From a virus, in the IMG/VR virus record IMGVR_UViG_3300048446_000527, positions 1 through 41,604 of that record: a stretch of DNA of 41,604 nucleotides, one strand, 5' to 3'. Shown here in pieces: positions 34,158-41,548 of this stretch. Position numbers and translations under genes: made by a program. Position 1 is the first letter of the stretch; every line of letters starts with the position of its first letter. A model generated the notes under the pieces. That model did no database searches. It was not told where the DNA came from and was given only the letters and a program-made list of their open reading frames with translations.

Positions 34158-34285
34158 TATACACCCGTGGCGAAGCTTTTGATTGGAATACATTCCTGTA
34201 CTTTTATGAAATGGGCGATGAATATCCAATCGCGGCGATGCCACAGATTATAAAATACTACGATATAAACTTTGAATCCGTATAA
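34088..34285 (+). CDS. Hypothetical protein, 65 aa
   Basis: Overlaps the previous gene by 70 nt in another frame, with no clear ribosome site; a later GTG start is possible. The protein looks folded (F-E-S-F-I-V-Y-T-R-G-E-A-F-D-W, F-L-Y-F-Y-E-M-G-D). Unknown. Confidence 0.45.
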   Translation: MEQMVPGQQVHTHILEGSFESFIVYTRGEAFDWNTFLYFYEMGDEYPIAAMPQIIKYYDINFESV

Positions 34286-34314
34286 CGGAAAAAGCGGAAA
34301 GTCCCGCACCCCTT

Positions 34315-34599
34315 ATGAAAAGAACTCCCCTAAAAAGAAAGACTCCCCTGCGTCGTGTATCGAAGACTCGACAAGCCGCTATGAAAACATACTCAAAGCT
34401 GCGCCAGAACTTCCTACAGGAATTGCCGTTTTGCGAGGTTTGTGCAAAATCAAAAAGTACAGACATTCATCACAAAAAAGGAAGGGGAAAACACTACCTA
34501 GACGTTGATAGCTGGCTTTCTGTATGCCGACAATGCCACGATCGGATTCATGTGAATCCGTCCTGGGCGCGAGAGAAAGGTTACATTGAGGATAGGTAA
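34315..34599 (+). CDS. HNH endonuclease
   Basis: 94 aa. Zinc ligands C40-x2-C43 and C71-x2-C74 frame the core D50-I-H52-H53 and C-H75-x3-H79, followed by N-P-S-W-A-R-E-K-G-Y, the standard pattern of small phage HNH enzymes. In many tailed phages such an enzyme lies by the terminase genes and assists DNA packaging. No terminase is in this window, so that role is inferred. Its last base touches the stop of the oppositely oriented next gene. Confidence 0.88.
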   Translation: MKRTPLKRKTPLRRVSKTRQAAMKTYSKLRQNFLQELPFCEVCAKSKSTDIHHKKGRGKHYLDVDSWLSVCRQCHDRIHVNPSWAREKGYIEDR

Positions 34600-34785
34600 T
34601 TACAGATCGGAATCAGACACAGCTCTGAGGGTAATGTTTTCGAGTTTTTGCTCTACTTCCTCCAGCTGTTTTTCTGTATCTGCCTGTACCCTAATTAATG
34701 CATTTCTCCACTCCCTGATACGAGCAATCTTATCCTGTTGTGGTTCAGGTTCCTCAGTATCATGGTACTTGGTTGCGATATTCAT
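34600..34785 (-). CDS. Small coiled-coil protein, 61 aa
   Basis: Starts in an ATGA overlap with the upstream gene and ends the leftward replication operon. Mostly one helix with heptad-like spacing (R-V-Q-A-D-T-E-K-Q-L-E-E-V-E-Q-K-L). Function unknown; oligomerisation likely. Confidence 0.6.
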   Translation of the reverse strand: MNIATKYHDTEEPEPQQDKIARIREWRNALIRVQADTEKQLEEVEQKLENITLRAVSDSDL

Positions 34786-35249
34786 GGCATACTTTTTAAC
34801 TCTTTGATTCCCAAAGCATACACCATACTGCGTAACTTAATCAAGTTTAATGGGTTACAAATATCATCCTTAAGTGCGTATCCCCTAAAGTTAAAAGTAG
34901 GCAACTCACCAGTTGCTAATACATATATGTCACACGAGTGACCCTCATTTATCTTATCAGGTGCTACGATCAATCTGGCGTTTTTATGTTTTGATGTCTT
35001 AACATCAACAGTCTTTCCATTTACTACAAAGTCACAGCTTCCTGATCTTATACCGATATCAAAGGGTGGGTACAACCCGTACGCTTTTGCGAACGCTATC
35101 TCTGCACCCACCCCCTGTATATCCATATCCATGGGGTTCTCTCGTGCCACCAGTTTGTCAGTGATGTTATTTGCACGATTACTCCCCCTGCGTTTTGCCC
35201 CCAGTATCCGAGCAAACTCGCATTCAGTCTCAGTTAGTTTGATTATCAT
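34782..35249 (-). CDS. PD-(D/E)XK-like putative nuclease
   Basis: 155 aa. G-V-G-A-E-I-A-F-A-K supplies the first acidic residue, S-C-D-F-V-V and V-D-V-K-T-S-K-H supply the D...DxK pair, which is the PD-(D/E)XK signature order. Later strands (C-D-I-Y-V-L-A-T-G) are consistent. It could act on branched DNA or as a modification-type nuclease. It is coupled by ATGA to the next small gene. Confidence 0.65.
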   Translation of the reverse strand: MIIKLTETECEFARILGAKRRGSNRANNITDKLVARENPMDMDIQGVGAEIAFAKAYGLYPPFDIGIRSGSCDFVVNGKTVDVKTSKHKNARLIVAPDKINEGHSCDIYVLATGELPTFNFRGYALKDDICNPLNLIKLRSMVYALGIKELKSMP

Positions 35250-35271
35250 TTTTGCATGATAAAAAATGCGT

Positions 35272-35319
35272 TGATTAACATTTAGGCATATAAACCTTAA
35301 TATCCCTTTCTGTTAATCA
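35272..35319. repeat. Inverted repeat, 9 bp, 30-nt spacer
   Basis: TGATTAACA (35272-35280) and TGTTAATCA (35311-35319), overlapping the end of the 35317 gene and lying upstream of the 35249 start. TGCATGATA also occurs on both sides (near 35254 and 35325). It could be an operator or an RNA hairpin. Confidence 0.5.
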
Positions 35320-35478
35320 GGTTTTGCATGATATATCAGTCTCAGAATCTGGCCCTGGACAATCACACTCAGCGTAATGTTCTTCGCATTCATCACACCA
35401 AGGTTCTCCACAATCAGGGCACTCCTCGCATTCCGATGCAAACTTTATAGGTTTCCTTGCCTTGCCTGTCCGTTCCAC
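35317..35478 (-). CDS. Zinc-ribbon-like acidic Cys-rich protein, 53 aa
   Basis: Chosen start is a GTG at 35478, with AAAGGAG 4-5 nt upstream. The distinct part is C-E-E-C-P-D-C-G-E-P-W-C-D-E-C followed by C-D-C, a cysteine-rich acidic module that surely binds metal. The N-terminal ten residues are encoded inside the pentamer tract and are of low complexity. No function known. Confidence 0.5.
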   Translation of the reverse strand: MERTGKARKPIKFASECEECPDCGEPWCDECEEHYAECDCPGPDSETDISCKT

Positions 35479-35536
35479 GCCGCTCCTTTCACTTCCCGTC
35501 CTTGCCTGACCGTGCCTCACCGTACCTTTCCCTACC
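35452..35536 (-). repeat. Five-base periodic tract, 17 consecutive units
   Basis: On the plus strand 16 of 17 successive pentamers end in CC (the exception is TTTCA at 35487-35491), so the minus strand reads GGNNN in perfect phase over 85 nt. The three variable bases differ from unit to unit. It separates the lipoprotein gene from the zinc-ribbon gene and overlaps the start of the latter. Confidence 0.85.
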
Positions 35537-35537
35537 T

Positions 35538-35678
35538 TTATTTAAGAAATTCGTCCCATATAAACCATGTTCTGTCTACTGGATGATTAGGACATGGCCC
35601 ATGTCCCTCAGCAGGGCATACATGCTTTGTTGTAGCACACCCGCTACACATAATGATTATTAGCAGCACTCTACTCAT
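35538..35678 (-). CDS. Small lipoprotein, 46 aa (spanin-like candidate)
   Basis: A short ORF overlapping the kinase stop by 8 nt. Signal peptide M-S-R-V-L-L-I-I-I-M-C-S-G-C14 ends in a lipobox-like C-S-G-C, with lipidated Cys at 14, followed by A-T-T-K and a short Pro/His-rich periplasmic part. Length and shape fit Rz1-type outer spanins, but no inner spanin or lysis gene is nearby, and the -3 Cys is not the usual Leu. Other small phage lipoproteins (for example superinfection-exclusion types) are alternatives. Confidence 0.6.
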   Translation of the reverse strand: MSRVLLIIIMCSGCATTKHVCPAEGHGPCPNHPVDRTWFIWDEFLK

Positions 35679-36207
35679 CTAACAGTATCTCCTTGTCCAC
35701 CAATTCATCAGGAACACCAGCCTCAGAAACATGGGAATCATTGGTTTCCACACCCGCGCGTTTTAATCTCCATACTTCTCCCTTATTTCTGCGTATCATA
35801 TCCGCCTCATTCTTAAATCGGATATCATCCACAATTATCCTTTGAGAATAACAGTCAGTGACCTTCCATCGTCCTTGAGCCTCTGCTATCTTCTCCTCAA
35901 CAAAGTTTATCCATATTTCAGGATAATGGTTTCGTCCCCATTCTGTCCCCAAGGTCTGCATTAATAGTCTAGCATTTACCCCTTTAGGGAATCCAGGAAT
36001 ATCTCTTTCCTTCTCCTCATATATGAATATCTTCGGTACTATTACCTCAAGCATCTTTTTTATCGGAGATGCTAAACTAATTACCTCCCCACCCATCTGA
36101 TGAGCAAAGGTAGATTTCCCAACACCCTTGACCCCAGATAGTCCAATTACTTTTGGATATGTAAATTCTGAGCCTTCGCCCGTTTCGCTGATCTTAAATG
36201 TCTGCAT
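35671..36207 (-). CDS. Deoxynucleoside monophosphate kinase
   Basis: 178 aa. P-loop G-L-S-G-V-K-G-V-G-K-S-T at about 23-34; then A-R-L-L-M-Q-T-L-G-T-E-W-G-R, the typical substrate-region string of phage dNMP kinases, and I-I-V-D-D-I-R-F-K-N-E as the Walker B region. It phosphorylates dNMPs to supply DNA synthesis. It lies in the replication operon and overlaps the SWIM-type gene upstream by 61 nt. Confidence 0.88.
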   Translation of the reverse strand: MQTFKISETGEGSEFTYPKVIGLSGVKGVGKSTFAHQMGGEVISLASPIKKMLEVIVPKIFIYEEKERDIPGFPKGVNARLLMQTLGTEWGRNHYPEIWINFVEEKIAEAQGRWKVTDCYSQRIIVDDIRFKNEADMIRRNKGEVWRLKRAGVETNDSHVSEAGVPDELVDKEILLDE

Positions 36208-36380
36208 TGTTTAAATGGTTTTTTTCCTAGTTTTAATTTAGGCGCGATCATGTAGGTAAAATACTCACAAGAGCATTCCCCGTAGCCATCATACTCCTCA
36301 AGGTCTACCAGATGTACATTCATTGGATTTCTTAGACTTACTAGAAGAAACCTTTCTGCCTCCAAATGCTGAATGGTCAT
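36147..36380 (-). CDS. SWIM-type zinc-finger protein, 77 aa
   Basis: ATG 36380 chosen; a GTG at 36419 would add 13 residues and overlap more. The core C-S-C-E-Y-F ... C-R-H-L is the C-x-C-(n)-C-x-H arrangement of SWIM fingers, preceded by V-H-L-V-D-L as in typical SWIM domains. DNA or protein binding is likely. It overlaps genes on both sides. Confidence 0.6.
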   Translation of the reverse strand: MTIQHLEAERFLLVSLRNPMNVHLVDLEEYDGYGECSCEYFTYMIAPKLKLGKKPFKQCRHLRSAKRAKAQNLHIQK

Positions 36381-36549
36381 TCCGTTGTCTTGGAATCCCT
36401 GTTCCGATTCTTTTGCCACTTTTATCGTACCCTCTCGTTTCGTCTCTGCTCCAAAAATATTCCCATCCCTGATTTACCAAGGTTCTCAATTCAGCCATAC
36501 AACTACGGGAAAGCTCAACAGGGTTCGGACCTGAAGGCTTATCTCCCAT
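36298..36549 (-). CDS. Hypothetical protein, 83 aa
   Basis: Helical N-terminus with V-E-L-S-R-S-C-M-A-E-L-R-T-L, then a basic Ser/Lys-rich tail. It is 3 nt from the previous stop. Its C-terminus overlaps the SWIM gene. Unknown. Confidence 0.55.
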   Translation of the reverse strand: MGDKPSGPNPVELSRSCMAELRTLVNQGWEYFWSRDETRGYDKSGKRIGTGIPRQRNDHSAFGGRKVSSSKSKKSNECTSGRP

Positions 36550-36552
36550 TAG

Positions 36553-36858
36553 TTACTCTTCCTTTTTTGAGTCGTAGGCTACCATCTCCTCTACCACTCG
36601 TTTAGCCAGTGCGTCCTTGAAATCAGACCCTTCGAACTCCGCTTTCTGCTCCAGATTCTTCAATCGCAAATCGATCTTTTCTACCAAGTTTGCGATGTTA
36701 TTTATCGCTTGCCCCATATTATTGACCGCAACAATAGAAGCTGCTCCGCTTTCAATAATATCGATTCTTTCCTCGATAGTGCGTTCTTCTTGCTGCTCTT
36801 CTCCATCAGTTGGGAAATCAAGCGTTTCTTCCTCTGTTTTACCTTTGTCCTTAGACAT
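36553..36858 (-). CDS. Hypothetical acidic helical protein, 101 aa
   Basis: Starts in an 8-nt overlap with the preceding stop. Acidic N-terminus, then I-N-N-I-A-N-L-V-E-K-I-D-L-R-L-K-N-L-E-Q-K-A, a probable coiled coil. Unknown role. Confidence 0.6.
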   Translation of the reverse strand: MSKDKGKTEEETLDFPTDGEEQQEERTIEERIDIIESGAASIVAVNNMGQAINNIANLVEKIDLRLKNLEQKAEFEGSDFKDALAKRVVEEMVAYDSKKEE

Positions 36859-37042
36859 TATGTACGTTCCTCATGATTGTGTAGAGTTTCTTGATATCCA
36901 TGCTTACTTCTGCTTTCGCAGTTCTACCTTTTGGTTTTATAGATATCGATTGATCCTCTGCGTTTAGTGTGATTACAAGTTTTCTCCCATCCTCATCGGT
37001 TGCGGTACTTACCCGTGTTAGATTTTTTGTAAGCTCAGTCAT
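36851..37042 (-). CDS. Hypothetical protein, 63 aa
   Basis: Beta-rich centre (K-L-V-I-T-L-N-A-E-D-Q-S-I-S-I-K-P-K-G-R-T) with a short helix at the end. Lies next to the SSB gene; a small DNA-binding or SSB-accessory role is possible but unproven. Confidence 0.6.
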   Translation of the reverse strand: MTELTKNLTRVSTATDEDGRKLVITLNAEDQSISIKPKGRTAKAEVSMDIKKLYTIMRNVHNV

Positions 37043-37053
37043 TTTAAAAAATT

Positions 37054-37428
37054 TTAAAACGGTGAGTCTTCAGTAGATTCCGATGTTTGTTGGGCGATCC
37101 CATTCTTGGGAGCGCCCGCTGGCACGAATCCAAAGCTGTATGGTTTGATTAGATATTTTGTGGCTTTTCTGTCCTTACCTTCTTTATCCTGATAGCTGTC
37201 TATTTTGATTTCAGCATCGCAATATACAACATCGCCCTTTTTTGCGTATTGGGTAATGTAGTCACCTTGCTGACCCCATGCTTCAAGATCGAAGAAGCTT
37301 GCCTGATTTTCCCCACCTTTGCTTTTTCTATTTACCGCGAGGGATAGGGTGGTGAGTTGTGTTTCACCGACTTTTTTACTTTCTGGGTCGCGTACTACGC
37401 GCCCTAGGAACTGTGCTATAGCTTTCAT
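37054..37428 (-). CDS. ssb: Single-stranded DNA-binding protein
   Basis: 124 aa OB-fold SSB: A-Q-F-L-G-R-V-V-R-D-P-E near the start, S-F-F-D-L-E-A-W-G, Y-A-K-K-G-D-V-V-Y-C-D and an acidic, hydrophobic C-terminal tip ending D-S-P-F, the usual docking peptide for replication partners. It coats single-stranded DNA during replication. The start has no Shine-Dalgarno, only AACTAACTAAACAT. It is 8 nt from the DnaB gene. Confidence 0.93.
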   Translation of the reverse strand: MKAIAQFLGRVVRDPESKKVGETQLTTLSLAVNRKSKGGENQASFFDLEAWGQQGDYITQYAKKGDVVYCDAEIKIDSYQDKEGKDRKATKYLIKPYSFGFVPAGAPKNGIAQQTSESTEDSPF

Positions 37429-37436
37429 ATGTTTAG

Positions 37437-38735
37437 TTAGTTTAATCTTGGTTGATTAGTGAATCTTTGGAGATGAGCTTCAAACTTGAGGTCGATATCT
37501 CCAACCCTTCCATTTCTTTGCTTGAGGACAGATAATGTCCTTTCCTCAATTTTCTCATCATCTTTTCTCCAGAGTCCCAAAACGATATCTGCGTCCTGCT
37601 CCAATCCTCCTGATTCTTTGAGGTCAGATAATCGTGGTTTCCGATTTGGTTCGTCTGCTTTTCTAGAAAGTTGAGCTAGGAGTATTACGGGCACTCCTAG
37701 CTCTCGTGCCAATATTTTCATTGAGCGACTAACATAACTGACACGAACATAGTCGCTTTCTTTATCTCTCCCTGGGTCGGACTGAACTATTTGTGCATAG
37801 TCTACGATGATCATATCCAGTCCTTTTCGTGCTAGTTTTCTCCCTCTAGCCCTTATTTGCATAAATGACAGACAACTATCGTCATCTATCCAAAGTGTTT
37901 CTTTTGCTTTCTCCTTATTGAAGAACTTACAGGTTGCACTAAACTTTTGCTTTTGCTCTGCGGTTGCGGTGTCATCTTCAATTGGTTTGATTGGAACACC
38001 TGAGTGATTTACCTGCATTCTTTGCATTACTTCCTCAGCTTCCATTTCTAAGGATATAAAATATAGCTTCTTCTCTTGGCGTAGACATGAGACGGCAGCA
38101 TCCACCGCATAAGCTGTTTTTCCCATTGAAGTTCTTGCACATACAACAACCAGTTGCCCTGCCTTAAATCCTTGGGTCATGAAGTCTAGTTGTGAAATAC
38201 CAGATTTTATACCACTGATGACCCCGTTTTCTCGCCTTTCCTTTATTCTCTCAATTGTAGATTGGACAACTTCTGCACCTGATCTAACTTTTGATGAATC
38301 ACTTTGAAGCAATTCTGTAGCTCCCCTGTCGGCATGATTTAAAATCTCATCAATCTGATTCCCTTCATTGACCATATCAGACAACTCCATGACATACTTT
38401 TTTACTTTCCTGTACCTGTAAGAGTCATGAAGTTTATTTAGGTATGCTTTCCAGTGCCCTGCAGTTTCTACTGAATCGAATACACTTCTGATTTCTTCCT
38501 GTAGTTCTGTTGGCATTTCCAATTGAACAACTAAATCCAAGCAGTCTCCCTGATCGTTTAATTCAACGAGCTTCTCCCATATCTGTCTATGCAAGGGCAG
38601 GGTAAACCACTCAGACCTTACCTGATCCATTGCTTCATGCAGTGCCTCGGTAGATATACCGCAACACGCAAGAAGACCTCGTTCTGCGTCAAAATTTTCC
38701 AATGTTTTGTTTGTATTCTTGAATGTAATAACCAT
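37437..38735 (-). CDS. dnaB: Replicative DnaB-type helicase
   Basis: 432 aa. N-terminal domain with N-F-D-A-E-R-G-L-L-A-C-C. RecA-type C-terminal domain with Walker A A-R-T-S-M-G-K206-T and Walker B M-I-I-V-D-Y-A-Q-I. L-A-Q-L-S-R and the final L-K-Q-R-N-G-R-V-G are also typical. It unwinds DNA 5'-3' at the fork. It overlaps the upstream replication gene by 47 nt. Confidence 0.95.
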   Translation of the reverse strand: MVITFKNTNKTLENFDAERGLLACCGISTEALHEAMDQVRSEWFTLPLHRQIWEKLVELNDQGDCLDLVVQLEMPTELQEEIRSVFDSVETAGHWKAYLNKLHDSYRYRKVKKYVMELSDMVNEGNQIDEILNHADRGATELLQSDSSKVRSGAEVVQSTIERIKERRENGVISGIKSGISQLDFMTQGFKAGQLVVVCARTSMGKTAYAVDAAVSCLRQEKKLYFISLEMEAEEVMQRMQVNHSGVPIKPIEDDTATAEQKQKFSATCKFFNKEKAKETLWIDDDSCLSFMQIRARGRKLARKGLDMIIVDYAQIVQSDPGRDKESDYVRVSYVSRSMKILARELGVPVILLAQLSRKADEPNRKPRLSDLKESGGLEQDADIVLGLWRKDDEKIEERTLSVLKQRNGRVGDIDLKFEAHLQRFTNQPRLN

Positions 38736-39246
38736 CTATATCATCTATGCTTTGCACATCCCTTAGCTTGCCGTACCAAGAGGGACGCTCGTCTTTTACC
38801 CAGTTTAAAAAGTCCTGTAGTTTCAGGTTTGTTGTGTTATCAGTCTGAACAGGTCGCCAATCAGCATTGTTCTGTTGGAATGTTGTCAGACAGCATCCCC
38901 AGTTCTTAATTGGTGAACCACTGCGTAGTTGCCATCCTTTTGACTGATAGTGTTCGTAGAAGATTTTCGCTTTTGGCTCAACAGGCTCAGGTACTTGTCT
39001 TTGTCTAAAAAACTGGGTTACCTCTTTTATGTCTTTTGGTCGTGAGCCTTCACCAAGATGCTTTTCTTTCTTAGTAGCTGTGACTCGTCTTTTTTTCTTA
39101 GGCTCCTCAGCCTCTATATCTAAACGATACTGAGCTAGGGCTGCCAAAAAGACATCCTGCTTGCTCTTCATACCTGTTACGCTCACCAGCTTTTCAAGCC
39201 TAGCGAATGCTAAAGAATCTTCATCTAATGTAATGCAAATTCTCAT
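38689..39246 (-). CDS. Replication-associated protein, helicase-loader/organizer-like
   Basis: 185 aa. N-terminal I-C-I-T-L-D-E-D-S and a helix suggest a ribbon-helix-helix or winged-type DNA-binding part. After a basic linker comes F-Y-E-H-Y-Q-S-K-G-W-Q ... P-I-K-N-W-G-C-C-L-T-T, resembling the F-x-D-Y-Y-x-S-K-G-W...W-K-x-A-x-x-T-W motif that ends many phage replication-initiation proteins. With DnaB directly downstream, loading DnaB is the likely job. Confidence 0.65.
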   Translation of the reverse strand: MRICITLDEDSLAFARLEKLVSVTGMKSKQDVFLAALAQYRLDIEAEEPKKKRRVTATKKEKHLGEGSRPKDIKEVTQFFRQRQVPEPVEPKAKIFYEHYQSKGWQLRSGSPIKNWGCCLTTFQQNNADWRPVQTDNTTNLKLQDFLNWVKDERPSWYGKLRDVQSIDDIDGYYIQEYKQNIGKF

Positions 39247-39686
39247 ACCTCGAAATCCTCTAGTGTGTGTGCAGGGTATAGTTTTACCCCAATCCCTGGA
39301 TTTTCTGATCTTACTTTTACAATCCTTACATCCACTAGTTGTGAATCTCCTTTATCAAAAAAATTAAGTCTTTCCATTATGTCCTGAAAAACTTTGAGTA
39401 AATTATCTGCATCAGGCTTTTTATCATGGTACGCCCATCCTTTTTCCCTGATTGCTTTTCTTTCTGTCTTAAGAAAGGGCAGGGCATATCTTACTTCCAT
39501 ACATAGTGGCCCATCTAATGCCTTGAGCGGAACATATGGCATGAGCAGACTCATAAACTCATTGTGTAATGATTTCCCACGAGCACTTGTATAACTGAAC
39601 GGTTTGCCATTCTTACGCACACCAACCTTTTTAGTTGCCTGCCCAGTTGAGCGTGGTGGTCTGCAATTTATCCAAAATCTATACAT
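39243..39686 (-). CDS. rusA: RusA-type Holliday-junction resolvase
   Basis: 147 aa from ATG 39686. R-P-P-R-S-T near the start and K-P-D-A-D-N-L-L-K-V-F-Q-D, followed by G-D-S-Q-L-V-D-V-R-I, are the characteristic acidic motifs of RusA, which cuts four-way junctions. The ATG lies inside the stop region of a 24-aa ORF. Fits the recombination genes upstream. Confidence 0.92.
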   Translation of the reverse strand: MYRFWINCRPPRSTGQATKKVGVRKNGKPFSYTSARGKSLHNEFMSLLMPYVPLKALDGPLCMEVRYALPFLKTERKAIREKGWAYHDKKPDADNLLKVFQDIMERLNFFDKGDSQLVDVRIVKVRSENPGIGVKLYPAHTLEDFEV

Positions 39687-39753
39687 CAAAAGAATCCATT
39701 ATTAATGCCATTACAACAAGGGTTAGGATGATAAATGTGCATAGCTCGATCAT
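39679..39753 (-). CDS. 24-aa hydrophobic peptide
   Basis: ATGA-coupled to the preceding nuclease stop, with its TAG overlapping the RusA start. Sequence M-I-E-L-C-T-F-I-I-L-T-L-V-V-M-A-L-I-M-D is one possible membrane helix. Exact fit between two genes suggests it is real or serves to couple translation. No homolog known to me. Confidence 0.45.
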   Translation of the reverse strand: MIELCTFIILTLVVMALIMDSFDV

Positions 39754-40832
39754 ACCCTTGAAATGCTTTTAGATTTCTCCTTTTGAGATATCGCATTTTC
39801 TAATCTTGTGCGTAAGTCCTCTTTTGCCTTCTTGGCAGGGAGTCCTGTGTATTTCTGCCAAGCCTTTATCAATGCAGGTTCTTTGATCGAGCAGCACCCC
39901 AAGAATTCCTCGATACTGAGATTAGCATCAAATAGAATTTTCGAAGCTTCAACAGGATTATAAGTAGTAATTTTCCCAGTTGAACGAAGCTTGAAATCAG
40001 GAACCTCAATGTCTTTTTCAAGCCTAGCCCTGACCAAGTCTTTAATTTCCTTAATAAATCTCTCCAAAAGGGGTGCAAAGCCCATTTTTTCAGATAGTTC
40101 TTCATTACCAATAGCTTCCATCTCAATTTCATCTTGTGTATTTTTCTTTATGTATTCGTACGCCTCTGGACAGTGAGCTAACGCTTTACACCATCTGCAT
40201 TGATCCGCACCCGCCGTTCTTTTTGGATTCTCCCCCATCGCCTCGTCTATTAGCTTTATGAGATTCTCCCTTAAAATTTTTATGGATTTAACATCCAATG
40301 ATGCTTTGGTTACTTTTCCTAGCATCGGTTGTACTAACCCAAGGTATACTTTTTGTAGCTTTGGATATTCTTCTAGTAGCAGAACAGAGTAGATTTGTAG
40401 CTGTCTGTTAATCTCTGCTGGTGCATGATATCCAAAGAGTGTTTTATAATCTATGATTGATGCGATTGTCTGATCTTCTGATACCTCAAAGAAGTCTATC
40501 TCGCCTGAGAACTTTGGTTCTCCTTTTTCTTCCAACCATATTCTTTTTTCCCGTACCACATTTCCATTTACCTGAAATTCCTGACGAAGCTGTTCGGTCA
40601 TTTTCCTAGCTGTTGTCACCGCAAACTCTACATGATCAGGTAAATCATCTTCAGCTGTTTCCTCAGACAAATGCCAATGTATCTCTGTTCCCAAGTTTGC
40701 ATCATTGTCATCTTTGTCAGGAAAGTTCTGCTGTGCCTGATGTCTACCTATACAGTTTCTTAGGTAACCAATGGATGAGCCAGAAGGGTAGGCTATGCCT
40801 CCTTTTGCTCTTTTGTCTACAGGTTCAGCCAT
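39750..40832 (-). CDS. RecB/Cas4-like PD-(D/E)XK nuclease
   Basis: 360 aa. H in L-G-T-E-I-H-W-H, G-E-I-D-F and I-I-D-Y-K-T (D-x-K) make the RecB-family active site, and Q-L-Q-I-Y is the typical motif that follows. C27 together with C212-x2-C215-x5-C221 matches the four-cysteine iron-sulfur arrangement of Cas4/AddB. It would resect DNA ends to feed the annealing protein encoded just upstream. Overlaps that gene by 16 nt. Confidence 0.85.
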   Translation of the reverse strand: MAEPVDKRAKGGIAYPSGSSIGYLRNCIGRHQAQQNFPDKDDNDANLGTEIHWHLSEETAEDDLPDHVEFAVTTARKMTEQLRQEFQVNGNVVREKRIWLEEKGEPKFSGEIDFFEVSEDQTIASIIDYKTLFGYHAPAEINRQLQIYSVLLLEEYPKLQKVYLGLVQPMLGKVTKASLDVKSIKILRENLIKLIDEAMGENPKRTAGADQCRWCKALAHCPEAYEYIKKNTQDEIEMEAIGNEELSEKMGFAPLLERFIKEIKDLVRARLEKDIEVPDFKLRSTGKITTYNPVEASKILFDANLSIEEFLGCCSIKEPALIKAWQKYTGLPAKKAKEDLRTRLENAISQKEKSKSISRV

Positions 40833-41548
40833 GCTGTGTCTGCTTGCTTAAAGGTTTCTACGACTTCAGGTGCTGTTGGGTCATCGGCTCCTTGCTCAGC
40901 TATCTCGTCGATTGGAGCAGGTCTGAATACATCTAGTGCATCATCTATTCTCTGTGCCCACTTTTTGGTTGTTACCATTTCCTGAAGCTCGACTAATTCA
41001 TCTTCCTTCAAATCAGAAAGTAATCTACCGCCATACTTTTTGACTGCTGTAGGAATCGCTTCCTCAATTGGATTGTCCGTACTTTGACGAACCATGCCCT
41101 CAATGACTGAATAATTCTTTTCCACCGACTCCTCTAAATGCTCTTTAGTTTTTTTTTGAGTATCTTTGAAATCGTCAGCTTCTTCCTCGGAGTAAACATC
41201 ACCATGAAGACCAACCAATTTCAGGATTACACGATCCTTTGCCCGTTTCTCAGCCATCGCAAATGGATATGAGTTCTTGTTATTGTACGCTGTGGCTTCC
41301 CCGATTGACCATTCAGTCTTATCCCCCAGATGCCCCTGTACCATAATTATGCAGATCTTCTTTTCAGCAGATGTTTCAATATATTCAGGAAGATCAAACT
41401 TTACGCCTTTGAACGCTGCAATCTTCTCCAAAGACTTGTGCTTCATGATCCATGTACCTTTTCTTTGTGGCAACTCCCAGCACGCTTCGCTTGAACTTAA
41501 TTCAATCTCTTTGCAGATTGCTTTTACATTTTCAGGTATATCAGACAT
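40817..41548 (-). CDS. Single-strand annealing-type recombination protein
   Basis: 243 aa. The string W-S-I-G-E-A-T-A-Y-N-N-K-N-S-Y-P-F-A-M-A-E-K-R-A-K-D is characteristic of phage proteins next to RecB-like nucleases and annotated as Rad52/Sak-like annealing proteins. Acidic C-terminal tail. Family assignment is from pattern and context. The ATG has AAAGGAG 8 nt upstream. Confidence 0.7.
   Translation of the reverse strand: MSDIPENVKAICKEIELSSSEACWELPQRKGTWIMKHKSLEKIAAFKGVKFDLPEYIETSAEKKICIIMVQGHLGDKTEWSIGEATAYNNKNSYPFAMAEKRAKDRVILKLVGLHGDVYSEEEADDFKDTQKKTKEHLEESVEKNYSVIEGMVRQSTDNPIEEAIPTAVKKYGGRLLSDLKEDELVELQEMVTTKKWAQRIDDALDVFRPAPIDEIAEQGADDPTAPEVVETFKQADTAWLNL

Noticed and set aside
34272-34508. 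78-aa plus-strand ORF overlapping the HNH gene
   Set aside because: Lies in a different frame of a clear HNH gene and lacks any domain-like pattern.
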